DNA of 22,599 bases from an uncultured Oscillospiraceae bacterium (GTDB lineage: Bacteria > Bacillota > Clostridia > Oscillospirales > Acutalibacteraceae), in the NCBI GenBank assembly GCA_910587835.1, contig CAJUNQ010000093.1:1-22599 (forward strand). The letters run 5' to 3'. Below, piece by piece: positions 7,356 through 14,296 of the stretch. Within the stretch, counting starts at the first letter, position 1. The number at the start of each line of letters is the position of its first letter. Made by a program: the position numbers and the translations under genes. Below the pieces are notes generated by a model. That model had not been told where the DNA came from and made no database searches. It saw nothing but the letters and a program-made list of their open reading frames with translations.

Positions 7356-7505
7356 TACAGAGGCTTCGGTTTTGCTGGTGCTGTATAATAAGGCGTGTTC
7401 AAATAACTTTTGAGAATTCTATGGGAAATTTTAGAAATAGCTTACGTTGATTCTCTGAAAAGAAAATAAGATTCAGAAATATTATTAAAATTCGAAAATA
7501 TTATC

Positions 7506-7534
7506 TTGACAATCGGCGGCGCAAGCTTTATAAT
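7506..7534 (+). promoter_or_regulatory. Plus-arm promoter, consensus sigma-A type
   Basis: A perfect TTGACA (7506-7511) and a perfect TATAAT (7529-7534) are separated by exactly 17 bases, 45 bp upstream of the first permease ATG. This should be an intrinsically strong promoter, so expression must be controlled by repression or by the upstream region. It likely drives the transporter genes and, by read-through, the hydrolases. Confidence 0.85.
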
Positions 7535-7578
7535 ACACTCATGAGCCGAACAAAGAAATCTTAGAAAGGTGGAAGAAA

Positions 7579-8544
7579 ATGAGCAATCTGACGAACCATC
7601 GGGCGAGTGCTGTTCCCAGGCCCTCCCTAAAATCCAGGATTCTTTCTACCATACATAAGGACTGGATGCTCTATTTAATGTTCCTGCCGGGTCTGGTCTA
7701 TATTTTGCTATTCAAATACGCGCCAATGTACGGGGTTACCATCGCCTTTAAAGACTTCAAAATCGGTATGGACATCATGGACGCCCCTTGGGTGGGACTC
7801 AAGCATTTTGCGGACCTGTTTGGCCGCACAGCCTTTCTCCGAGCGCTGCAAAACAACATCATTATCAGCTTTGCCAAGCTAGCGTTTGGTTTTCCGTTTC
7901 CCATCATCCTTTCGTTGATGATCAACGAGGTGCGCTCATCTAAAATGAAAAAGCTGGTGCAGACCTCCGTGATTCTGCCCAACTTCGTCTCCTGGGTAGT
8001 GGTGTACGGCCTGTTCTATGCCATTCTCTCTCCTAACGCTGGGGCGCTGAAAGACGTGCTGAGGCTGTTTGGCTATGAAGGAGCCTTGCCAAACCTGCTG
8101 GCCAGCCAGTCTGCGGCGCGCACCATGGTCGTGGTATCTCATGTATGGAAGGGAGCGGGCATGGGAACCATCGTCTATCTGGCTGCCATTACAGGCATAG
8201 ACCAAGGGCTTTACGAGGCCGCGTCGATTGACGGCGCGGGACGCCTGAAGCAGATGTGGCACATCACGTTGCCTTGCATTCGCACCACGATTATCGTGCT
8301 GCTGATTTTCCGTGTGGGTGAAATGATGTACGCCGGATTCGACCAGATTTTCGTTTTCAGCAACGACGCCATTATCTCCAAAATTGACATCATTGATACC
8401 TATGTCTATAAGCTGGGCCTGCAAGAGCGAAAGTATGGCATATCCACGGCGGCCGGGCTGTTCCAGTCGTTTACCGGGCTGGTTTTGGTCTTGATTACCA
8501 ACTGGATCGCAAAACGGGTCGACCCCGAAAGCGGACTGATTTAA
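7579..8544 (+). CDS. ABC transporter permease, LplB type
   Basis: The 321-residue membrane protein has about six hydrophobic segments (first at about 29-47: LYLMFLPGLVYILLF) and the cytoplasmic EAA loop YEAASIDGAGRLKQMWHITLP (about 212-232) that docks the ATPase. The N-terminal region and PMYGVTIAFKDF are typical of LplB-like permeases of the carbohydrate-uptake-1 family, which import oligosaccharides with a lipoprotein binding partner. An AAAGGTGG site precedes the ATG. It is the first gene of the plus arm, 15 bp from the second permease, with which it forms the heterodimeric channel. No ATPase gene is present nearby. Confidence 0.92.
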   Translation: MSNLTNHRASAVPRPSLKSRILSTIHKDWMLYLMFLPGLVYILLFKYAPMYGVTIAFKDFKIGMDIMDAPWVGLKHFADLFGRTAFLRALQNNIIISFAKLAFGFPFPIILSLMINEVRSSKMKKLVQTSVILPNFVSWVVVYGLFYAILSPNAGALKDVLRLFGYEGALPNLLASQSAARTMVVVSHVWKGAGMGTIVYLAAITGIDQGLYEAASIDGAGRLKQMWHITLPCIRTTIIVLLIFRVGEMMYAGFDQIFVFSNDAIISKIDIIDTYVYKLGLQERKYGISTAAGLFQSFTGLVLVLITNWIAKRVDPESGLI

Positions 8545-8559
8545 AAAGGAGGGCTGCAA

Positions 8560-9468
8560 ATGGCAAACAAAAGACATCATAAGCTGGGCGCCGCTACCGG
8601 CGGAGAGCGGGTGGGACAGGTTCTCAACGGCGTGTTCCTGGGCCTGATGGTCCTGGTCACGATCTATCCTTTCTGGCACGTGGTCATGTATTCTCTTTCC
8701 GACTCCCATGTGTCCATGAGCGGCGGCGTTTTCCTGTGGCCCAGAGAGTTCTCCTTGCTCTCGTATCAGCAGCTGCTCAGTACCAGGCAGCTGTACATAT
8801 GCTACCGTAACAGCATTTTGAAAACCTTGCTGGGTACAGGCATTGCCTTGCTGCTCACAGCCCTCACAGCCTATCCGTTGTCGCTGCCCAGGTTCAAGGG
8901 GCGGGGGTTCTTCTCTTTGATGATTTTCTTCACCATGCTCTTTAACGGCGGCATGATCCCCACCTATCTGCTGATCCGCGACCTGCACCTGCTGGACACG
9001 TTCTGGGTGTATGTGCTGCCCGCGGCTATGAGTGCCTATAATATGTTCATCCTACGCAACTTCTTTCAGTCCATTCCACCCTCTTTGGAGGAATCCGCCT
9101 TGTTGGACGGGGCCAACCCCTTCCAAGTGCTGTTTCACATTGTGTTGCCCCTCTCTGGTCCGGCCCTGGCTGCGCTGGCCATGTTCTACGGCGTGGCCCT
9201 TTGGAACGGCTACATGGACAATGTCCTCTATGTGAACGATGCCAATTTGCAGCTATTGCAAAATTACTTGCGGCAGCTTATCGCAGCAGCGGGAGCCAAG
9301 AGCGGCACAGTCAGCGAGATGGCGGATGTCAGCGCGGCTTCCCGGCTGACAGAGGAGACCGTGAAGATGACCGTGATTACCGTATCTGTTATACCGGTCC
9401 TGATCGTTTATCCGTTCCTGCAAAAATATTACACCAAGGGTGTGATGGTGGGTTCGGTTAAGGGATAA
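8560..9468 (+). CDS. ABC transporter permease, YtcP type
   Basis: The 302-residue membrane protein has six predicted membrane segments, starting with FLGLMVLVTIYPFWHVVMYS, and an EAA loop EESALLDGANPFQVLFHIVLP (177-197). The MFLFNGGMIPTYLLI-like block (TMLFNGGMIPTYLLIRDLHL) is characteristic of YtcP-type CUT1 permeases paired with LplB. It has an AAGGAGG site and follows the first permease by 15 bp; the binding-protein gene follows 35 bp later. The three form one importer lacking its own ATPase. Confidence 0.92.
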   Translation: MANKRHHKLGAATGGERVGQVLNGVFLGLMVLVTIYPFWHVVMYSLSDSHVSMSGGVFLWPREFSLLSYQQLLSTRQLYICYRNSILKTLLGTGIALLLTALTAYPLSLPRFKGRGFFSLMIFFTMLFNGGMIPTYLLIRDLHLLDTFWVYVLPAAMSAYNMFILRNFFQSIPPSLEESALLDGANPFQVLFHIVLPLSGPALAALAMFYGVALWNGYMDNVLYVNDANLQLLQNYLRQLIAAAGAKSGTVSEMADVSAASRLTEETVKMTVITVSVIPVLIVYPFLQKYYTKGVMVGSVKG

Positions 9469-9503
9469 AGAAAGCCAAAAAACATCCATTAAGGAGGCAA
9501 AAC

Positions 9504-11096
9504 ATGAAAGCGAAACGATTTTTATCCATCCTGCTGGCGGTGCTCATGCTGGTAGCGGTCCTTGCTGCCTGCGGCGGCAAGGATGACGGCCAGTCCTCCT
9601 CCAAAGTGCCGGAAAGTTCCAAAGACGAAGGCTCTAAGGAGGAAGGATCCAAAGTGGGATCTTCCGGCGTTGGGGAGGACACCGGCGACGCCCCTGAGGT
9701 CACCATCATGATGGATGGCGACAATACGCCCAATGCCACCAATATGGTACTGGACAAGCTGGGCGAAACGACCAACACGAAGATCAACATGATCTATACG
9801 CCCACTGACGATGCCGCCACCAAACGCAGCACCATGGCTGCGTCCGACACCTTGCCGGATATCTTCCGCGTGCAGGGCGTAGTGACCGAGGCCCAAGAGT
9901 ATGTAGATGCCGGACTGATCTATAACCTGGCCGGTCTGGAGGACAAGGCTCCTAACTGGTTTGGCAATGCCGGCGACCTGATCCGCCAGGTTCCCGCCAA
10001 TCAGGACGGCGCGATCTATTATATGCCCTCAGGCCAGCTGGGATATGCCTATAACCTGAATATCCGCATCGACTGGCTGGAAAACCTGAGGATGGAAATG
10101 CCCACCAATCTGGACGAGTTGTACGACGTGTATTACGCGTTCACCAACAACGACCCGGATGGAAATGGAGAAAAGGATACCTTTGGCCTGGCCACCGACG
10201 CGGACCCCCGGTCCTTTGATTCTATCTTCGGCGCATACGGCATTCCGGCCAACAAGAACAATATTGTGCTGGAAGACGGCACAGTTTCCATCTATACCAA
10301 GCACCCGGATTACCTGGAAGCCATCAAATACATCCGCAGGCTGATTAACGACGGCCTGGTAGAACCGGACTGGCTGACCATTCCGGCTATGGATAAATTT
10401 GGCAAGATGTGGAACGGCGTAGCGGGGGCTATGGAGTTCCAATGTGTAGGTCCCACCAACAACTGGATGCCCGGCCGCTATACGGAGGAAGTCACCCCCA
10501 CCTTTGGCTTTGCCACCATTGAGGGACCCAATGGCAAAAAGGGTGTGTCGCCCATATTTGCTGACGTAACCGGCGGCTGGTGCATTGCCGCCCGCACTGA
10601 AAATATCGATGCCTGCCTGCGCGTGGCGGATTTCTGCTGCACCGACGACGGCAATGACCTGCTGTATCTGGGCGTTGAGGGTGAGATGTTCCAGTGGACC
10701 AACAAGGAAAACGGCGAATATGAGTATCTGGGCGAATACACCGACGGCGCCAAGCAGCGGGCCGAGGGCGGTTTCTGCTACAGCTGGCTGTGCCCGCCTG
10801 CTGTAAGCTGCGAAATGCGCTGCTTCAATGCCCAGACCCGTGAGGGCGTGGAGTTGGGCCATAATAATATGATTATCGAGGGTGTTGTGGACTGTCAGGA
10901 TGTTCTTCAGACCCGCTCCGACTATGGCAGCGACATGGACTCCGTTATCTCCGAGATGTACGTGGCCCTGCTGCAGGCCGGCAGTGACGGGGAACTGCAA
11001 GGTATTTATGACGAGTACATGAAGCGCTGGGAGACAGAAGCCCATGGAGCTGAGTGGGAAAAAGAAATTACCGATTGGTATAACGCGAACAAGTGA
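9504..11096 (+). CDS. Lipoprotein sugar-binding protein of the ABC importer
   Basis: The 530-residue protein begins with a lipoprotein signal: positive KAKR, a hydrophobic core and lipobox LAAC with Cys23. A flexible, Ser/Glu/Lys/Gly-rich linker follows (about 24-62), then the solute-binding domain typical of LipO/family-1 binding proteins, which are longer than simple sugar binders and usually take oligosaccharides. A DPDGNGEKDTFGL loop (217-229) has the spacing of the calcium-binding loop seen in this group. Several Trp and Tyr residues could stack against sugar rings. It has a strong TAAGGAGG site and sits last in the transporter set, followed by a strong hairpin, as is usual when the binding protein is made in excess. 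It is anchored to the outer face of the membrane. Confidence 0.92.
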   Translation: MKAKRFLSILLAVLMLVAVLAACGGKDDGQSSSKVPESSKDEGSKEEGSKVGSSGVGEDTGDAPEVTIMMDGDNTPNATNMVLDKLGETTNTKINMIYTPTDDAATKRSTMAASDTLPDIFRVQGVVTEAQEYVDAGLIYNLAGLEDKAPNWFGNAGDLIRQVPANQDGAIYYMPSGQLGYAYNLNIRIDWLENLRMEMPTNLDELYDVYYAFTNNDPDGNGEKDTFGLATDADPRSFDSIFGAYGIPANKNNIVLEDGTVSIYTKHPDYLEAIKYIRRLINDGLVEPDWLTIPAMDKFGKMWNGVAGAMEFQCVGPTNNWMPGRYTEEVTPTFGFATIEGPNGKKGVSPIFADVTGGWCIAARTENIDACLRVADFCCTDDGNDLLYLGVEGEMFQWTNKENGEYEYLGEYTDGAKQRAEGGFCYSWLCPPAVSCEMRCFNAQTREGVELGHNNMIIEGVVDCQDVLQTRSDYGSDMDSVISEMYVALLQAGSDGELQGIYDEYMKRWETEAHGAEWEKEITDWYNANK

Positions 11097-11124
11097 GCTT
11101 TGGGGTGGCAAAATAGATTGATTT

Positions 11125-11176
11125 GAAAAGCGGATGAGGGGAAATAGGCGTTTTAGATCCTCATCCGCCTTTTCTC
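11125..11176 (+). terminator. Hairpin between binding-protein and hydrolase genes
   Basis: GCGGATGAGG (11130-11139) pairs perfectly with CCTCATCCGC (11159-11168), extended by GAAAA/TTTTC with one bulge, then TTTTCTCTTAT. It lies 30 bases after the binding-protein stop. No promoter is seen between it and the next gene, so it probably acts as a partial terminator or mRNA stabiliser setting a high transporter-to-enzyme ratio. Confidence 0.8.
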
Positions 11177-11222
11177 TTATCGTGGGCCGGGCAACCGGAG
11201 CCGGGAAAGGAAGTGTGCAAAC

Positions 11223-13304
11223 ATGCAGGAAAGAATCGCAATAGACCAATGGGAGATACTGCAAGGCAGCGTAGCTGGGATGGGGAAGGCTGTCAGGCTG
11301 GTCCCGGACCAAGACGGCGTGGTGCGAATGCGGATTGAGGGAGAAACGGCGGCAATGGCCGGGGTGCGGTGGTCGCCGGAAAAATGGTTGATTGTGGATA
11401 TGCTGGCGGATATGGACTCGGTGGTTTCGATCCAGTTTCCGTTTTACCAAAAAGGCGAGGAGATTCCGCCTGGGGAAAGCTGCCATATGCTCTCCTACCG
11501 GCTCATCCCCTTGCGCCGGATCAAGGCGGCGGTCAGGCTGGAGGAGCTGGCGTCCAAGAGCTATTATCTGGATATGCTGCTAGGCGGCGTGTTGGAGGGC
11601 CACGCCAACGGCCACCCTACCTCGGTGGAAAAGATGGACGCGATGGAGATGATTGTCCGCTCTCCCTATAGGAACCGGTTCTCCTCGCTTACCCTTTATG
11701 ACGCCTATTTGACAGACGAGCTGCCGGATATGGCCGTGGAGGGCGGGCCGATGGTGGACGAGTTCGGCCAGTGGATCGGGAAAGAATGGGATACTAAGAT
11801 TCACAGCGAAGCCCAACTGGTAAGCTATCTGAAGGCGGAATATGAAACAGCTCAAAAAAGCCCGGGCTTTCCAGATGGCTGGAGCCGCTGGGGCGGGTGG
11901 CTGGCAAAGCGGTTCGACGCCACAGGCTTCTTCCACACCCATCATGACGGGAAGCGCTGGTGGCTGGTGGACCCAGACGGCTACGCGTTTTTCTCCAACG
12001 GCATGTGCTACGGAAGCCGTATGGGGGTTTACGGCTTCACAGACCGGCGGGAGACGCTATTTTCCTGGTTGCCGGATCCAAAGGATTCTGCCTACCAGGA
12101 TGCCTGGACCACGGCCGACCAGATCCCGGAGTTCGCCAAGCGCAATGGAGTCGGCGTGGGGTGCGACCGAAAAATGTTTAACTTTGCCAGAGCAAACATG
12201 ATCCGCGCGTTTGGCAAGGACGGCTGGTGGGACGCTTGGCAGGCTATCAATACCGCCCGGCTGAAGAGCTGGGGCTTTAACACCATCGGCGTGGGCGTAA
12301 ACAACTATGAGGATGAGAATGTGCTGGAATATCTGAAAAAGGCGCAGATTCCCTTCGTGTGGACATTGAAGAAGTTTCCCCGCACCGACGTGCGCATTTT
12401 CCGAGACTTTCCGGACGTATACTCCAAGACATTCCACAGCCAGACCCAGGAGTTTGCCCGCTCTCAGCTCCGCGATCTGGTAGGTAATCCTTATCTGATC
12501 GGCTATTTTGTAAACAATGAGCCGGAGTGGAAAGTGGCGTATATTAATTTGGCGGAGCGGGTTTTTGCCCATCCGGATAGGCTCAGCTCCAAAGGCGCAT
12601 TAGTGGATTGGCTACGGGAAAAATACCGGGATATCAGCGTGGTGAACGTGCGATGGGGCCGGAACTTCGAGAGCTTTGAGGACTTGTTTACCCCGGCGGA
12701 CCGCCTGAACGCGGACACGCCGGAAGCGCAAGAGGACTTCGCCGCCATGCACGCCTTGCTGGTAGAGAAATATATTACGGTGCTGAAGACCGCGTTATCC
12801 TCCGTAGACCCGGAACACTTGAATCTGGGAATGCGCTATGCGGGCGCAGGTCCTAGAGAGATGGCGGGCTGTGAGCATTACGATGTGTTCTCGTTCAACT
12901 GCTACGCTCCCTCTGCGGCTCAGGCCTTAGAAACCGCCGGAGGGCATATGGATGTGCCTATGGTGATTGGCGAATGGCATATTGGTGGCGAAAAGAGCCT
13001 GCTGGCCCATGGGCTGTGGTTCTCCCATACCCAAAAAGAGCGGGGCAAGGCTTGCGAGTTTTATATGCAAGGGGCTATGGCCAACAAAAACTGTGTGGGG
13101 ATCCACTACTTTGAGATGAACGATCAGCCGCTTTTGGGCCGCTTTGACGGAGAAAATATGGCCCACGGAGCCATAGACGTATGCAATCGGCCTTACGAAG
13201 AGCTGACTGCCTGCTTTAAACATACGGCGGAAAAGATGTATGGACTCTGTGCAGGAGACCTGGACCCCACCCAGATTACGGGGGAGGCGTTCCAGCGCAG
13301 GTAG
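11223..13304 (+). CDS. GH50-like glycoside hydrolase (beta-agarase-type, clan GH-A)
   Basis: The 693-residue protein has no signal peptide and should be cytoplasmic. An N-terminal beta-rich region (about 1-200) precedes a TIM-barrel region that begins with KRWWLVDPDGYAFFSNGMC (244-262), a block typical of GH50 agarases. Candidate catalytic residues are Glu433 in GYFVNNEPEW (acid/base) and Glu584 in MVIGEWHIGG (nucleophile). The C-terminal part, with QKERGKACEFYMQGAM, GIHYFEMNDQPLLGR and GENMAHGAIDVCNRPYEEL, follows the GH50 pattern closely. GH50 enzymes release neoagarobiose from agarose by cleaving beta-1,4 bonds, but this protein comes from a gut-type locus and its substrate may differ. A weak GGGAAAGGA site lies upstream. 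It is the first enzyme after the transporter hairpin, 143 bp before the GH16 gene. Confidence 0.7.
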   Translation: MQERIAIDQWEILQGSVAGMGKAVRLVPDQDGVVRMRIEGETAAMAGVRWSPEKWLIVDMLADMDSVVSIQFPFYQKGEEIPPGESCHMLSYRLIPLRRIKAAVRLEELASKSYYLDMLLGGVLEGHANGHPTSVEKMDAMEMIVRSPYRNRFSSLTLYDAYLTDELPDMAVEGGPMVDEFGQWIGKEWDTKIHSEAQLVSYLKAEYETAQKSPGFPDGWSRWGGWLAKRFDATGFFHTHHDGKRWWLVDPDGYAFFSNGMCYGSRMGVYGFTDRRETLFSWLPDPKDSAYQDAWTTADQIPEFAKRNGVGVGCDRKMFNFARANMIRAFGKDGWWDAWQAINTARLKSWGFNTIGVGVNNYEDENVLEYLKKAQIPFVWTLKKFPRTDVRIFRDFPDVYSKTFHSQTQEFARSQLRDLVGNPYLIGYFVNNEPEWKVAYINLAERVFAHPDRLSSKGALVDWLREKYRDISVVNVRWGRNFESFEDLFTPADRLNADTPEAQEDFAAMHALLVEKYITVLKTALSSVDPEHLNLGMRYAGAGPREMAGCEHYDVFSFNCYAPSAAQALETAGGHMDVPMVIGEWHIGGEKSLLAHGLWFSHTQKERGKACEFYMQGAMANKNCVGIHYFEMNDQPLLGRFDGENMAHGAIDVCNRPYEELTACFKHTAEKMYGLCAGDLDPTQITGEAFQRR

Positions 13305-13330
13305 GATGAGCCCCCGGCTGATGCGGCAAG

Positions 13331-13390
13331 GGCCGTCCGGACCCCTATTCTACGAACCGGCGAATCTGCGGAGCAAATCGCCGGACGGCC
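13331..13390. repeat. Long inverted repeat with two alternative stems
   Basis: GGCCGTCCGG (13331-13340) is perfectly complementary to CCGGACGGCC (13381-13390). A competing inner stem pairs CCGGCGA (13357-13363) with TCGCCGG (13378-13384). No T-run follows. It lies in the 143-bp gap between the GH50-like and GH16 genes and may be a processing, stabilising or attenuating structure. Confidence 0.6.
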
Positions 13391-13447
13391 TGGACGCTGT
13401 AAATCTGGCCGGGGCCAAAACTACGAATGGAAAATGGAGGGGAAATT

Positions 13448-14275
13448 ATGCAAAACTTTCATGTGGACGGACACCAGCACAGCCTGCTGCCAGAGGGCTT
13501 CTCCTGGAAGCTGGTATGGTGGGACGAATTTGACGGCACGAAATTGGATACCACCAAATGGGGATACCGGCTGCACCTCATGCAGAAACGCCACGATACT
13601 TTCATTGACGAGGGCGCTGCTCTGGATGGAAAGGGGAACCTGGTGCTATCTTTAGTCGAGAAAGACGGGCAGTATTATTCTCCTCAGCTGCAGACCGGCG
13701 AGAACTTTATGGACCGGCCGGCAGAGAGTGCTGGGGAGGGATTCTACACCCAAAAATTCAGCTGGCCGCTGTGTAAGCAAGAGCCGCCTAAGTTCCTGCA
13801 CCGCTACGGCTATTATGAAGCGCGCTGCAAGCTGCAGGAGCGGCCCGGCTGGTGGTCGGCGTTCTGGCTGCAGTCTCCCATTATTGGCAGCTGCATGGAT
13901 CCTGGAACTGCCGGGGTGGAGATGGACATTATGGAGAACTTCACCCGTGACGGCAAAATCAGCCACAACCATCACTGGAACGGCTATGGCATTCAGCATG
14001 AGCATGCAGGTTCCGGCGATATTCAGATTTCAGAGACCGCAGACGGCTTCCATCGCTTTGGCCTGCACTGGCGGCCAGACGGCTGTACCTATTATGTGGA
14101 TGGACAAAAGACCTGGCATGTGGACGGCCCGGTATCCCATACGCCCCAATTTATCCTGCTGACTACAGAATGCTCCGGCTACCGGGACAGCGATGCTCCC
14201 AGGGAGGACTTGGCCGGAGTGCATGTGCCGGACAGCTTTGTGGTAGATTATGTGCGAGTGTTCGACGAAATATAA
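13448..14275 (+). CDS. GH16-family glycoside hydrolase, intracellular
   Basis: The Met at 13448 is chosen because TGGAGGGG lies just upstream; the longer frame from 13427 has no such site. The 275-residue protein has the GH16 beta-jelly-roll pattern: WKLVWWDEFDG (20-30), YGYYEARCKLQ (120-130), WWSAFWLQSP (135-144) and the active site VEMDIMENF. This is the ExDxxE form, with Glu158 nucleophile, Asp160 and Glu163 acid/base, as in laminarinases, agarases, porphyranases and kappa-carrageenases, unlike the ExDxE of lichenases. There is no signal peptide, unusual for a family dominated by secreted enzymes, so it probably cuts imported oligosaccharides. Beta-1,3-glucan and beta-galactan substrates are both possible; the GH50-like neighbour favours an agar-type chain. 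The next gene starts 21 bp later. Confidence 0.88.
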   Translation: MQNFHVDGHQHSLLPEGFSWKLVWWDEFDGTKLDTTKWGYRLHLMQKRHDTFIDEGAALDGKGNLVLSLVEKDGQYYSPQLQTGENFMDRPAESAGEGFYTQKFSWPLCKQEPPKFLHRYGYYEARCKLQERPGWWSAFWLQSPIIGSCMDPGTAGVEMDIMENFTRDGKISHNHHWNGYGIQHEHAGSGDIQISETADGFHRFGLHWRPDGCTYYVDGQKTWHVDGPVSHTPQFILLTTECSGYRDSDAPREDLAGVHVPDSFVVDYVRVFDEI

Positions 14276-14296
14276 GAAAGTCCAAGAGGTGATGTC

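Noticed and set aside
7360..7390. Second TATAAT (7384-7389) as an extra plus-strand promoter
   Set aside because: It has a TG-like extension but no -35 box at suitable spacing, and a consensus promoter lies downstream.
7936..8988. Minus-strand open frame of 350 codons across both permeases
   Set aside because: It spans two well-supported genes and their spacer; composition is Gln/His-rich, as expected for an antisense shadow.
10029..11486. Minus-strand open frame of 485 codons
   Set aside because: It is antisense to the binding protein, crosses a strong terminator hairpin and enters the next gene.
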